64,000 nucleotides of DNA from Holothuria scabra (GCA_037179385.1 CM074196.1:33566486-33630485), one strand, 5' to 3'; positions 45,101 to 51,715 are shown, counted from the stretch's first letter. A program made the numbers and translations. Notes: generated from the sequence alone by a model not told the origin.

Positions 45101-47184
45101 GAATTGTTCTTGTATAGCTGATATAGCGTAACAATAACCGGCTTACAGCAGGCTAATTAGTTTCCGGAACGGCATTTATGCAAATGGAATTGCCATTCTT
45201 AAAATCCAAGTGTCCCAACCATGTAAAAGGTTTTTGAAAAAAAAAACAAACTTTGCTACAAATGCACCACTTGGTCGATTACTATAAACAGGTAGAGCTA
45301 GGGCTTCATTTAAGGGGGTAGGGTGGGGGTGGAAGGAGGGATAAAATGATTACTGGATAATTGCGGAATCTTAAGGCAAAAGCAGTTTACATAGGATGGC
45401 CTAGATGCAAAATAGTGCTAGATTTGATCTCCAGATGGCTACCACTGCCCCCCCCCTCTGTTCCCTCTCATTCGTCCTATTTTTAGTTTTTCTCTGCTCT
45501 TTCATCCCCCCCACCCGCCCCCGCCTCTCCTTTGGGGACGACTACTTCAATCGCCTCTGGTTACGTCATTTATCACTGCGGTCTTTGACATGTCGGCTCA
45601 CACAGATAATTGTATTGTTTGTTCATTCAAAACCTTTTAATATTTCTTACAGATGGATACCTATTGAAGATTTTGATATGTATACTAGACCAGGGTCGGA
45701 CGACACGGGAGCGCTTTTTGACGTCATAGCCGTACCCAAGCTACCAACAGACACACAAGAAGGGTGTGGAGGTAAAACACTGTGTAGTCAAAGATAGATT
45801 GAAGGAATAAATAACAGAGTGGGGTAGAATCATAGACAGATATTCCAGAGCAGGGGCCTCTTTTTTACCACAATCACGTTTACTGTAGGTGACTGGCAAT
45901 GTTTTCTTAACTGAATCTAGCCCTCACTTACAACTTAGTCGAACAACACTTTACCCTGTCATTGCTTTTAAAACTTATGGTTTATTCTTTAATCCAAAAG
46001 GTCATTAACGTTTTAAATTTCAACAAGGTGTCTGCTATCAACCGAAAATCATTTATATTTTGCAAAGAATTCAAAATCTTTTACTGCGATTTTCTCCAAT
46101 GACCAATTCAATTGTACTGACCTGATATATCACTTAACACAATGCAAAAATCAAAGGGAAAGAAGATTCTATCCCATGTGATAATATATCGGAAACTATA
46201 AAGTTGTCCCAATGTAAAACTGCTTTATCCATTGAATAAGAACTGTCCGATTGACCTGATTAAACGAGTTATAGAACTAATTGCATGAGCCTTTTAATGG
46301 CAAAACATGAACAACTCTATATAAAGAAGAAAGGGAATATGGGAGTAAATAGAGACGATTCTAGGGGTCTTTAGTGGACTTCATTCGCCCCCACAAAATG
46401 GGCGAATTTTAGGTTTAAGCCCCCCAATACTATATATCCGTAAAGAAAGTCGGGCTCGAGACAACAGGTGTCAAAGAAGGATTGTTCTTGCGAAATGAAC
46501 AAGTTTCCAATCTCATTGTTTTTTAACCGAAGTCATGATTCTGCTGTATCTCTTTTTCTGACGTCACTGGGAGCACGAGCAGACACAGTACCAGACCATA
46601 CGGAACGAGGCGAGGCAGGGTCAAGATTTGCTTGCATAGCAGATGGTGGGTAGTATTCCTTGTTCAGTAATATCCCCATCAAGATTTGTGAAGCCATAAA
46701 AGGGGTCTGAACAAACCGAGTTCGCTCCACGGGGTAGTTCCAGGTCACGGTGGAAAATACGTGTTTGTTATACTTATTCTTCTTTCGTTATTTCGAGGTG
46801 TGGTCGTTAAGGGGCTCTCCCTCTGGCTCCCTTGGGGATGGACTTATAGGGGCCAGGAGTATCGTGCATTTCCTGGGCTTCAGCACATCATATAGCATCA
46901 AATTGGGTCCTAGCTGTTTGGACAGTTGGAGGGATGCACATCATCATTATTTTGACCACTATGTGATCCTGTTTTTCATTTCAGTTGTGTATCTGCCTAA
47001 TGGAGTGCTGCAAGAGGTCTTCAAGGAAAAAGACCTGAAGTCGATGTGGACGGGGTACGGATTAACCCTTTCAAGTTATGAGTTTGGAGAAAACAGCGCC
47101 ACCAGTCTCCCCAATTCTTTCATTTTGGCAATTCTCGTCCCTTTGGTCCACGTGATATTGATATTTTTTAATGGACATGATTAG
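661..47184 (+). CDS. CAP-superfamily secreted/GPI-anchored protein, multi-exon gene
   Basis: The whole gene is assembled from exons at 661-810, 22306-22410, 24453-24590, 28078-28187, 28844-28932, 30590-30622, 31696-31754, 43411-43520, 45028-45078 (uncertain), 45653-45771 and 46985-47184. Reading phase is kept across every junction, and most donors are GTAAGT-like. The product is about 387 residues: signal peptide (about 1-18), CAP domain (HNELR near 34-38, WDHG 69-72, CGHYTQ 126-131, CNYYPPGNYRG near 162-173), Cys-rich hinge (about 182-209), an unrecognised module, and a C-terminal hydrophobic stretch (about 367-383) with only a few residues after it, as in GPI signals. The CAP tetrad has His71, Glu109 and His128, but the usual GEN[LI] glutamate appears as Gln85. 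CAP proteins act outside the cell in binding, reproduction, immunity or venom. The specific role here is unknown. The domain call is firm; the anchor and exon 9 are inference. Confidence 0.9.
2318..2344. repeat. Perfect hairpin, 13-bp arms
   Basis: GGGAGCTGTTATT is followed by one T and then its exact reverse complement AATAACAGCTCCC. It lies inside intron 1. A terminator role makes no sense here, so it is more likely a small palindromic repeat or the centre of a decayed foldback element. Confidence 0.7.
3840..4775 (+). repeat. Interspersed repeat rich in AGGTCA half-sites and RFX-like palindromes
   Basis: Units of roughly 150-330 bases each carry 'GTTGCCATGGCAAC'-type palindromes (3846-3859, 4250-4263, 4581-4594, 4728-4741) followed by runs of AGGTCA. 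Phrases such as 'ggctgggccgattttcttcaaa' relatives and 'atgaaacttcacaa' recur between units, showing tandem ancestry. A GT microsatellite lies at about 3958-4007. Related text occurs at 1430-1575, 11440-12050 and 61200-61680. Confidence 0.75.
4439..4465 (+). promoter_or_regulatory. Array of four AGGTCA half-sites with 1-bp spacing (DR1-like)
   Basis: AGGTCA occurs at 4439-4444, 4446-4451, 4453-4458 and 4460-4465, each separated by one base. This is the DR1 geometry bound by RXR/HNF4/COUP-TF-type nuclear receptors. The motif is read directly; binding is inference, because the array belongs to a dispersed repeat. Confidence 0.5.
4780..5693. mobile_element. TTAA-flanked inverted-repeat element (Kolobok/piggyBac-like MITE), 914 bp
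   Basis: The ends are AGTGGGCATGACACGGCCA at 4780 and its inverted near-copy TGGCCGTGTCATTACCACT ending at 5693, with about two mismatches. Both ends are flanked by TTAA (4776-4779, 5694-5697), as expected for Kolobok- or piggyBac-type insertion. No transposase frame is visible inside. It interrupts the AGGTCA-rich repeat. The ends lack the CCC start typical of piggyBac, so Kolobok-like is the better guess. Confidence 0.8.
5698..7065. other. Intron 1 stretch with no recognised feature
   Basis: AT-rich unique-looking sequence with an A-run near 6185 and a T-run at about 6991-7015. Short open frames here have no domain similarity I can name. Confidence 0.5.
7070..7377. mobile_element. MITE, copy 1 of a 300-bp TTAA family
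   Basis: The inverted ends are 'CCTCTCACCCCAAACTG' near 7081 and 'ACTGTTTGGGGTGAGAAG' near 7351, with TTAA following the right end (7378-7381). The internal text ('ttggctcagctctttgatt', 'gaatttcagacaattgtgg') is shared with copies at 39153-39420 and 60178-60479. No coding capacity. Confidence 0.75.
7382..7989. other. Intron 1 stretch, AT-rich
   Basis: Only a local direct duplication is seen at about 7733-7800 ('tatttttagttta.cagaaa.tgaact' twice). Nothing else is recognised. Confidence 0.5.
7990..8238 (+). mobile_element. tRNA-derived SINE, copy 1
   Basis: Pol III-like boxes are present: A box TGATCAAGTGG at 8015-8025 and B box AATTCGATTCC at 8059-8069. The family body follows ('ggaacctactgcc', 'ttgaaccaattggttggaaa', 'gaccgttaaactcc'). 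The same body is found at 21345, 28425 (minus), 52350 (minus) and partially at 54535. Confidence 0.85.
8239..8926. other. Intron 1 stretch between SINE and foldback element
   Basis: No feature recognised. It ends in the left target duplicate of the foldback element. Confidence 0.5.
8927..8936. repeat. 10-bp target-site duplication, left
   Basis: AGTTCTCACA here is repeated exactly at 19657-19666, immediately outside the opposite terminus of the 10.7-kb element. Confidence 0.85.
8937..9300 (+). repeat. Left inverted terminus: array of about 23-bp tandem units
   Basis: About fifteen copies of 'actacaaaactaagaccc(t/c)acca' follow the terminal block. Units differ mainly at one T/C position and are otherwise nearly identical, which suggests recent homogenisation. 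Confidence 0.9.
14960..15620 (+). repeat. Interspersed repeat, paralog of 32920-33600
   Basis: The two segments align along most of their length (shared phrases: 'cgccccactt', 'ttttccgggctctggaaatg' relative, 'agataacattatgtagcaa', 'cattctcagatttgcca', 'agtgcagattcttc'). Both carry GC-rich hairpins of the 'ggcgcgcttcgcgcgcc' type. No reading frame survives. The paralog at 33370 shows the empty state of an insertion present here at 15369-15444. Confidence 0.8.
15369..15444 (+). mobile_element. 76-bp hairpin-rich mobile repeat with 6-bp target duplication
   Basis: The insertion runs from TAGCTCCTTCGGGAAGC to GGACTTTAGAAAAA and is flanked by GCAATC at 15363-15368 and 15445-15450. In the paralogous repeat at about 33378-33390 the site reads '..gtgcaatcattctcag' with a single GCAATC, so this is an insertion here. 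It has stem-loops with UUCG-like tips and a short A-rich 3' end, consistent with RNA-mediated insertion. Confidence 0.8.
16070..16530. repeat. Repeat relics with GC hairpins and a 'tcctacgccactgg' end
   Basis: Two more 'gcgcgcttcgcgcgcc'-type modules are present (near 16090 and 16298). The next block (about 16395-16530) matches 35680-35795 ('aaatttagcat', 'cttttggtcaat', 'gggtgaggtgcat', 'tcctacgccact'). Confidence 0.7.
19329..19656 (-). repeat. Right inverted terminus of the foldback element
   Basis: This is an array of 'tggtggggtcttagttttgtagt' units, the reverse complement of the left array. It ends in 'ggtcttagatcttagg', then GTAGACACCC. Confidence 0.9.
19657..19666. repeat. 10-bp target-site duplication, right
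   Basis: AGTTCTCACA is identical to 8927-8936. Confidence 0.85.
19667..21344. other. Intron 1 stretch with one dispersed repeat
   Basis: About 19895-20240 resembles 57340-57660 ('gacttacacact', 'gtcaaagttca', 'accgtttagattttgag'). A short tandem 'atgcgtggccag' occurs three times at about 20974-21008. Nothing else is recognised. Confidence 0.55.
21345..21563 (+). mobile_element. tRNA-derived SINE, copy 2 (best preserved)
   Basis: The A box TGGTCGAGTGG (21362-21372) and B box GAGCTCGAGTCC (21405-21416) have normal tRNA spacing. The head 'ggaccgcatggtcgagtggt' is tRNA-like. The tail matches the other copies ('ggaacctactgcc', 'aaccaattggttggaaac'). Confidence 0.88.
22306..22410 (+). CDS. CAP gene exon 2
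   Basis: Thirty-five codons, phase 0 at both ends, between a TTTGTAG acceptor and a GTATGA donor. It encodes [17 protein letters not shown] and WDHGQP, the CAP helix with a conserved Cys and the first active-site-like His (residue 71). It ends YTTYGQ, where most CAP proteins have GEN. Confidence 0.92.
22866..23036. mobile_element. Small inverted-repeat MITE, about 170 bp
   Basis: The left arm 'agatgcgcactgtttaaca' (about 22883-22901) is mirrored by 'tgttaaacagtgcgcatcg' (about 22997-23015). Similarity continues outward ('aaaattt') and inward ('tttcctga/tcactggc'). The spacer is about 60 bases. Confidence 0.7.
23188..23327 (+). mobile_element. Hairpin-rich mobile repeat, long copy with tRNA-like head
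   Basis: The head 'ggccgtgaggttgatcagtt' resembles a tRNA A-box region. The body then matches the family: 'agcttccttgggaagc', 'aactccgtcgggagt', 'tggtttcgcc', 'ctcttcgtcagagag', ending 'ggactggagaaaaag'. Three short stem-loops are evident. Confidence 0.7.
24075..24312. repeat. TTTC/TTTG microsatellite
   Basis: About 240 bases of interrupted 'ttctttctttgtttgtttct'-type tetranucleotide repeat. The open frames over it on both strands are low-complexity artefacts. Confidence 0.95.
24453..24590 (+). CDS. CAP gene exon 3: CAP signature CGHYTQ
   Basis: Forty-six codons between ATACAG and GTAATT, phase 0. It encodes [12 protein letters not shown] (Glu109 of the CAP tetrad) and [12 protein letters not shown] (His128), the signature that continues as VVWA in exon 4. 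Confidence 0.95.
25490..25990. repeat. Degenerate short tandem array, core 'ATTCGGGAC'
   Basis: Units of about 9-11 bases ('attcgggac', 'gttcgggac', 'cttcgggac') recur on the plus strand up to about 25770. The inverse 'cccgaat' predominates from 25775 onward, so the array is itself inverted around 25770 ('cgggaactatttcattcccg'). Confidence 0.8.
26270..26480. repeat. 210-bp dispersed repeat, copy 1 of 4
   Basis: It shares 'cataactggggt', 'catggatgattg', 'cttgattccctcaatg' and 'ggctgaaggactcca' with 37240-37470, 51720-51945 and 54780-54945. No coding content. Confidence 0.75.
27050..27880. repeat. Degenerate tandem array of about 90-bp units
   Basis: Repeated phrases are 'acacgacaattaagccaatt', 'tcatgttctcacatta' and 'caatttcgtcatcttctcac'. 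Unit length varies and divergence is moderate. It stops about 200 bases before exon 4. Confidence 0.8.
28078..28187 (+). CDS. CAP gene exon 4: VVWA to CNYYPP
   Basis: Acceptor CTTTTTTCAG, donor GTAAGT, phase 0 to 2. It encodes [16 protein letters not shown] and TTCNYYP. These are the two most conserved C-terminal CAP motifs, with their paired cysteines. Confidence 0.95.
28188..28843. other. Intron 4
   Basis: It holds a minus-strand fragment of the hairpin-rich repeat (about 28305-28345, 'ggctccctgaaaggagct') and the SINE at 28425-28650. Confidence 0.6.
28425..28650 (-). mobile_element. tRNA-derived SINE, copy 3
   Basis: On the minus strand it has B-box text GGGTTCGATTCCC (about 28598-28610) and A-box TGGCATAGCGG (about 28620-28630). 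The tail 'ccaaccttttggttcaagtc' mirrors the family end. Confidence 0.85.
28844..28932 (+). CDS. CAP gene exon 5: end of CAP domain and start of hinge
   Basis: Phase 2 to 1, acceptor TTCACAG, donor GTAAGG. It completes [14 protein letters not shown] and opens a Cys-rich segment, [16 protein letters not shown], like the hinge/EGF-like tails of other CAP proteins. It has one potential N-glycosylation site (NAT). Confidence 0.93.
28933..30589. other. Intron 5
   Basis: A GACA-type microsatellite lies at about 29690-29750, with G-runs near 29481 and 30294. Nothing coding is recognised. Confidence 0.6.
30590..30622 (+). CDS. CAP gene exon 6 (33-nt microexon)
   Basis: Acceptor TGATTTCAG, donor GTAAGT, phase 1 to 1. 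It encodes [11 protein letters not shown]. Its two cysteines and phase match extend the hinge from exon 5, which supports it despite the short length. Confidence 0.85.
30623..31695. other. Intron 6, no recognised feature
   Basis: It has no repeat family seen elsewhere in the window and no plausible extra exon. An open frame at 31003-31197 (minus) has no recognisable domain. Confidence 0.5.
31696..31754 (+). CDS. CAP gene exon 7, contains an RGD tripeptide
   Basis: Acceptor ATCTTCCAG, donor GTAAGT, phase 1 to 0. It encodes [22 protein letters not shown] at residues 223-225 could be an integrin-binding motif, but three residues can occur by chance. This exon opens the unrecognised module. Confidence 0.82.
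31800..32610 (+). repeat. Left arm of an old large inverted repeat
   Basis: 'Ggcaagctaaatgt', then a run of 'gttttcgataaacagag'-like units, 'cacgtgtttcccgccag', 'gtagtaacactgtggcagcg', and a 'gcggcgtaggcaggacttct' block follow in order. The reverse complement of 39090-38225 shows the same order with clear divergence. Confidence 0.75.
32920..33600 (+). repeat. Interspersed repeat, paralog of 14960-15620 (empty site)
   Basis: It shares the order of phrases with 14960-15620, including 'agataacattatgtagcaac' and 'gtgcaatcattctcagattt'. It lacks the 76-bp insertion found there. Confidence 0.8.
34783..34883 (+). mobile_element. Hairpin-rich repeat, copy
   Basis: 'Gctccttaagggagc', 'aactcctccgggagt', 'ctcttcgccagagag' and 'gacttttagaaaaaag' form three stem-loops and an A-rich end. 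It is embedded in the 1.6-kb element. Confidence 0.75.
35023..35114 (+). mobile_element. Hairpin-rich repeat, duplicate copy
   Basis: It is nearly identical to 34783-34883, produced by the local tandem duplication inside copy A. Confidence 0.75.
35680..35795 (+). repeat. Repeat relic, paralog of 16395-16530
   Basis: It shares 'aaaatttagcat', 'acttttggtcaatatgg', 'gggtgaggtgcat' and 'cctcctacgccact', and contains a C-run. Confidence 0.75.
37240..37470. repeat. 210-bp dispersed repeat, copy 2
   Basis: 'Ggccataactggggttcat', 'catggatggttgtacact', 'ggctgatggaccccactaat' and 'cggattcgtctata' match 51720-51945 closely. Confidence 0.8.
38225..39090 (-). repeat. Right arm of the old large inverted repeat
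   Basis: Read on the minus strand it gives 'gcaagctaaatgt', 'tttttcgccgataaa' units, 'cacgtgtttgataaac', 'gtgcttcccgtcagt', 'gtagtaaccctctggcagcg', then 'gtgccgtatccaggatttct'. This is the same order as the left arm. The arms of about 800 bp enclose about 5.6 kb of other repeats. Confidence 0.75.
39153..39420. mobile_element. MITE, copy 2 of the 300-bp TTAA family (truncated)
   Basis: It matches 7070-7377 from 'ttggctcagctctttgattg' to 'gaaactgtttggggtggg', then is cut off by the palindromic element at 39421. Confidence 0.75.
39421..39774. mobile_element. Near-perfect palindromic foldback MITE, about 350 bp
   Basis: Starting 'ttactctttgatt' and ending 'gatcaaagagtaa', the two halves are reverse complements over about 170 bases ('ctccaagaggagtgaagttc' and its inverse). 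The centre is 'gcgatcattgcag..', near 'gatcgctcttttttaagagc'. Units of 'gagtgaa' recur through it. As RNA it would be a long hairpin. Confidence 0.85.
39850..40000. repeat. G-rich relic, paralog of 1845-2030
   Basis: It shares 'ctaagg.caaagga', 'cagcgcgaaa.cgag', 'agctctgat' and 'gataaaa...aagtctctg'. Confidence 0.65.
40380..40573. mobile_element. Small MITE with 'GACTCGAGTCA' palindromes
   Basis: The ends 'taccagtgctgt' and 'atactggtgta' are inverted, in TA-rich flanks. Inside, GTGACTCGAGTCA-type palindromes occur at about 40403, 40482 and 40528. Confidence 0.6.
42384..42425. repeat. C-run plus CA microsatellite
   Basis: It is a C homopolymer followed by 'cacacacacacaca'. Confidence 0.9.
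43411..43520 (+). CDS. CAP gene exon 8
   Basis: Acceptor CTCCAAACAG, donor GTAAGT, phase 0 to 2. It encodes [20 protein letters not shown] followed by [16 protein letters not shown]. The amphipathic helix and Cys cluster suggest a folded extracellular module. The layout (strand, helix of about 20, strand) loosely recalls SEA domains, which I cannot confirm. Confidence 0.85.
43521..45027. other. Intron 8, no recognised feature
   Basis: It has AT-rich unique-looking text, with an A-run near 44659-44672. Confidence 0.5.
45028..45078 (+). CDS. CAP gene exon 9, uncertain splice sites
   Basis: The reading from acceptor 'gatctctcag' (ending 45027) to a GTGGTA donor at 45079 is 51 bases, keeps phase 2 and gives [17 protein letters not shown], joining WIPIEDFD in exon 10. 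A stronger-looking acceptor lies at 45056 ('acatttacag') and a consensus GTAAGT donor at 45082. Using either of these gives an in-frame TGA. Skipping the exon (exon 8 to exon 10) also preserves the frame. Confidence 0.5.
   Translation, partial: KSTYFCYIYSLSVYCI
45079..45652. other. Intron 9
   Basis: The frame of exon 10 is open back to 45405, where a hydrophobic leader-like stretch follows an ATG. I consider this a chance read-through of the intron. There are G- and C-runs near 45318 and 45447. Confidence 0.5.
45653..45771 (+). CDS. CAP gene exon 10
   Basis: Acceptor TTTCTTACAG, donor GTAAAA, phase 2 to 1. It encodes [20 protein letters not shown] and continues [16 protein letters not shown]. 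Acidic and beta-strand-like, it is part of the unrecognised module. Confidence 0.85.
45772..46984. other. Intron 10, no recognised feature
   Basis: No repeat family or coding exon is recognised. The frame of exon 11 is open back to about 46750, which I take as chance. Confidence 0.5.
46985..47184 (+). CDS. CAP gene exon 11: C-terminus with hydrophobic tail
   Basis: Acceptor TTTTTCATTTCAG, phase 1, ending in TAG at 47182-47184. It encodes [32 protein letters not shown], then a small-residue stretch (ENSATS, a plausible omega-site region), [20 protein letters not shown] and FNGHD. A hydrophobic end with almost no tail after it fits a GPI-anchor signal better than a transmembrane receptor. Confidence 0.85.
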
Positions 47185-48110
47185 ATTTCCGAAATTGTTT
47201 CATATGAAGAAAGCTTTGAAATCAGACTCACTTCGAGAAAAATCGGAGTTGGAAATATACAATCAAACTCGTGAAAAGGTTTTACGAAGAGTATGTATGG
47301 CAGGCGCCATTTCACGATTTACCTTACCTAAAGAGGAGTTCCACGTATTAAGGGGCAATGCATGACACTTAATTGAAATGCTTTCGATTAAGTGAAATTG
47401 TATCCACGTGTGATGCATAAGATTAAGTAAAATGAGTTGCACTTGAGTGGAATTCAATTTCCCATAAAGGAATTAAATTCCCCTTTTAATACAAAAATGA
47501 AGCGAAATGGGAACGAGAACATTTAAATGACTTGCCATAAAGCGGGAGCCATACTTGTAGAAGTGTTCGTATCGATGACTTCAACGAGTGCAATTACATG
47601 ACATGAACATTTCTTATTTAGTCAAATGTAATGTATATAGAAAAAGATAAAAACTTAAAAATGGCATTTAAAAGGGTTGAAGTTCACAGTAGGATCTGGT
47701 ATGTTAGAAGGATACCGTTACTTATTTTGGGCATTTTGGTGAAATTTGCATTGAAATCCGATGTGTGGTTCTCAGGACATGAGTGTACAGTTTTCACATT
47801 TTCAACAAAAAGTGAACTTGAAGTAAGCAGATATGACATCATATCCCCACATTAGTGCACAGTCTTTTGTTTTGTTTTAAACTTAGGGGTCGATTGTTTC
47901 CTCAACAATCCCATATTATTAAAATGGGATTGCATAAGTGGCATGAGAACTTTACAAACTTTGCATCCTTCACACCGAGTTCATATTTCTATTAAGTACA
48001 AGATCAACACAACGGTCTGATAAAGCAAAGGGAAACAAAGCATTCCTCGTCAATGGGAGGAAGTAATATGAGCTCTGCTGCCCTCAAGATCACCTTGGAG
48101 CACAAATAAA
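47185..48110 (+). other. Candidate 3'UTR of the CAP gene
   Basis: The first plausible poly(A) signals are ATTAAA near 47472 and AATAAA at 48105-48110. The end is not resolved. The text at about 47790-47840 ('aaaaagtgaacttgaagtaa') is shared with 10995-11035, so a repeat lies within the UTR candidate. Confidence 0.35.
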
Positions 48111-48860
48111 CTTACTTCATTTACTGATACCTGGAGAAACACATGTCCGATTTGAATGGAACTTTCGCCACACTGTGTATATTTAATTCCTATTTTACAT
48201 ATTGAAATTTAATTTTTGCTTAAACTTCCCCTTTAAGTCTTTCAATTTACAATGAGTGGCAAGGATGGACACATTTAGACGAATATTAAAATGGACGACG
48301 GCAGGTGGTAGCTACATGACTGAATCTAGTACAATACGTGGCGTGACAAATAAATGGGGCCGTAACCGTCTACAAAAAACCATAAGTACACGGAACAAAG
48401 GAAAGTTTGGTCACGCGCTTCGTGAGATAACAGTATAACAAAATTAATTGTTTTTTCGAAAAAAGGGGTGAACGCCCTTGGTCCATAACTCTGGCTCTTG
48501 TCATAATAAATTTCAAACAAAAACTGAATATTCATTAATTGAACAGAATCTTGCATGTTGATTAAAATTTCCTACACTTGATCTAAATTTGTTCCAAGCG
48601 AAATGCTGTATGAAAAGAGTCATTCATGACATTAGCAGGCATACATAATGAAGAAATGAAAGAGTAGTTAATTTACTCTTCGATTGTTTTAAAATTTGCG
48701 AGCACTCCACTGTTCACTAAGTCCGGGTAAGAAAAACACCTCCAAAATGTGTATACGTTTGATGCTCTCTTAATGTAGAAAAGTGAACTAAGTCACCCTG
48801 TAATAGAGTGAAAACTGTGAATTAACTCCATTTAGAGTGTTTATTCATTATCTGTTTTTT
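48111..48860. other. Intergenic stretch downstream of the CAP gene
   Basis: There are fragments of the 'gagtgaa' palindromic family near 48660-48700 and 48780-48840. Nothing coding is recognised. Confidence 0.5.
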
Positions 48861-48966
48861 GGGGACGTAGCTCCTTTTGGGAGGAGAACTCCTTCGGGAG
48901 TCGGGGTTATTGTTTGGTTTTCTCCCCCGTCTTTTTGCCAGAGAGTCGGGGGACTTTTGAAAAAAG
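48861..48966 (+). mobile_element. Hairpin-rich repeat, copy
   Basis: 'Tagctccttttgggagga', 'aactccttcgggagt', 'ccagagagtcggggga' and 'cttttgaaaaaag' carry the family hairpins and A-rich end. Confidence 0.75.
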
Positions 48967-49041
48967 TTTACTCACTATCTGTTCTTTTCATCCAGTCTAG
49001 AAGGGAGCCATACGTGACAGATTCATGAAGTAATTGGTCTG

Positions 49042-49165
49042 AGGGCACGGTGAGGTTGGTCAAATGGTGTCCTTCAGAAGACATGTAGCTTCTTCGCGAG
49101 ACAGTTTAAAGTTTGGTTTCGCCAAACGACTTTTGCCAGAGAGTCGGGAGGACTTTAGAAAAAGT
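49042..49165 (+). mobile_element. Hairpin-rich repeat, long copy with head
   Basis: The head 'gggcacggtgaggttggtca' matches the 23188 copy. The body has 'tagcttcttcgcgaga', 'tttggtttcgcc', 'gccagagagtcgggagg' and 'actttagaaaaag'. Confidence 0.75.
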
Positions 49166-51715
49166 ATATTCACTTTAGTTAGATTCCCTGTAATGTGTGG
49201 GTTGAATTTCCGGGTTGTGTGTCAACTCTTGGACGGGTCTCGAAACCAGATACTTTACCGAAGGAATGAGAGGGATAACATCCGTGGGTATACAATTAGA
49301 CGCAGATATGGAGACCGGGATTACAGAAAATATCTTCGGAGTGTGGTGTTTTTTATTTTATCGAGAACAATGGTTTGGGCACCATCCTTTACCACCTATG
49401 GAATCGCTTTCTTGATATGATTGCAGTGCCCTCTTCTAGTTCAAAATCGAAAACACAATTATTTCAAAACTTATTAATATCGTTGATGGACCAACTCCTT
49501 CCAATTTGGTTGACGTGTGCCTGTTGATTGGTAACTTTCGCACTCCCTTTAAATCGTGGAACAAGACGCCGATTTTAAGAGTGTTAAAAAATATAAGACC
49601 CTTTTTTAGTATGCCACCTTTCTGTGGCCACCGAGTGTTATGACCTTGATCCCCCAGATAAGATCAGTCAATGTTCCTTATGATCGCCAAACATACGGTC
49701 GCCACACTACTCCGTCACGTGATTGACCCAACATTTCATTGACTTTGACGCACATTAGAATACAAAGGCGTAGTCACGGGGTGGTTTGAGGCTTGAAACA
49801 CCCCCAATTACCCAACCTTGAAATCCAAAATACAACTAAAACAACGGTTTTTCTCTCCCCCCTTAGATTTTTCCCTCATGTCCGTGATCCATCCCCCCTC
49901 CCCCTTCCCTGAAACAATCCTGGCTACGCTACTGTTAGAATATGATACACCTGTGCCGCACCAGGCACCTCAAGGTTGAGTTGAGAATACACTTTTGAAA
50001 AATTGGACACACCCGTACGTCATAGCTCGGACTAACATGACATACATTTGACTCACAGCTGTCCGGAGTCAAAGGACTGCATCTTACAATTGATATGTGC
50101 ATTAATAGCATTTGCTCAACTCATGAAAGCTTGGTTTGCCTAGAGAGTTATTATATTTCTGGTTGGTCCAATTGATTGTAAACTAAAATATTTTTCACAC
50201 TGCTTTGTTATTATTGCAATATAACCGATCTTTCATCAGTGTATACAAATTTATAGCATTAAAAACTGTGTGCTTGAGCTTTCGAAAGTGCAATAAATTG
50301 TGGTTTCTTTCTGATTGCAAATATACCTTATTTTTCAATTCATGCTATGGGTTTTACAACACAGATCATGTTACAAACTTGCTGAAAAACATTATTTCAA
50401 TTCTTGTTTTCTGTTCTCAATTATGGAACGATATGTAGCAGAAAGGTCACAGTTTTCGGAATTCAATCGCACGACTTGCCAGCAACTTGTTCAAATAATT
50501 TTGTTTGGGACGATACTGTGGTTCATTTCCGTCTGTTTTGGCAGTATTCGATTGAATTGAGTCGGAAACTCAATAGACAACTAAATTTCACTCATAATAG
50601 CACTGTGTCATCGGGTCACATACGTTTTAAACTATAAACCCCAGAATCGGCTTTTTAGGAAGGACTCATGTTCATTACTACGCTCTACGCTCATACCACA
50701 CAACCACTCCCACTACCAAACAATCGCTCCCTGACTTGTGTATAGAGTGAGCACAATCATACCATGAGTGCAGGGAGGTGTGATTAACACCTCCCTGGTG
50801 TAATAACACCTCCCTGGTGTAAAAACACCTCCCTGGTGAGTGGTTGTGAAGGTCTACAGAAAACTGGACCAAACATGGGTGCCACCCGGCCAGGGGTCCT
50901 GACAAGTGAACATGGATGTGGAATATGTGGATCTCACTTGGGGAGCATGAGTATCGCCCATTAGGTTGTAACTTTGGACAGTTCTGTGCTCGTGAGTATT
51001 ATGAAGAACGGCATCATACTAGTAAGCCCGACGCTGATCCAAAACGAAATTCGAGCACTCATGTACGCATAAGACAAGGTGACCTGGTATTCATGCGCAC
51101 GATTACAAAAGATGTGGAATCACAAAATGTTCCAGTCTGCACAGGATATATTATCCCAAAATAATCAAATTATTTATCGAGATCCTGTCAAGGCATTTTT
51201 AAAGTACAAATTTGAAGACCATGGCATGCTACAATGTTTCTACTACCTATGGCTACCAGCCTTGCAGTTTTTGAAATCATAAAATTTCATAGACTTCCTC
51301 TCTAAATTCAAAAAATAAGCTACATTCTAGAAGATTGTCAAAGTTCCCGCCATGGACTCTGAAGTACAAGCTACCGTTTATATGAAAGGTGATAAGTTGA
51401 CCATTCATAGCACCTTCATTATAATGTACCATGACCGTGAAGTCAGACCACCACCTTTACCGAAGCCGTTTTACTCACTCAGAGCTTGGTATACCTCCGC
51501 GGAACTTGCGTCAAAGACCCATGGTTTCCCAAAACATAACAATGATAAAAAATAATTGAGTCAATTTTTCTAGCAATGGTTCTTCATTTTGTCTATTTTA
51601 ACAAAACAGTTATGATTAACTACTTCTCATTCCATAAAATTTTGAAGAAGTGCTTCCTAATGGCACCGGGAAGGCGAACAGCCGAACCCATTAATGTAGA
51701 CGAATCCGGGTGGCA
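49166..51715. other. Intergenic stretch
   Basis: A short tandem of 'aacacctccctggtgt' (three to four units) lies at about 50785-50838. Open frames at 50916-51164 and 51352-51555 have no domain I recognise. Nothing else is supported. Confidence 0.5.
50785..50838. repeat. Short tandem of 17-bp units
   Basis: 'Taacacctccctggtg' recurs at a spacing of about 17 bases. An inverse 'gggaggtg' precedes it at about 50775, so a hairpin is possible. Confidence 0.8.

Noticed and set aside
45405..45797. 130-codon open frame with a leader-like start running into exon 10
   Set aside because: The part before 45653 is intron with a good acceptor at its end; continuity is chance, and the conserved text begins at the exon.
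46750..46984. Open frame upstream of exon 11
   Set aside because: It is in frame by chance; a clear TTTTTCATTTCAG acceptor and the phase of exon 10 place the exon start at 46985.
48837..49420. Open frames of 63-118 codons
   Set aside because: They are largely translations of the hairpin-rich repeat copies at 48861 and 49042; no domain.
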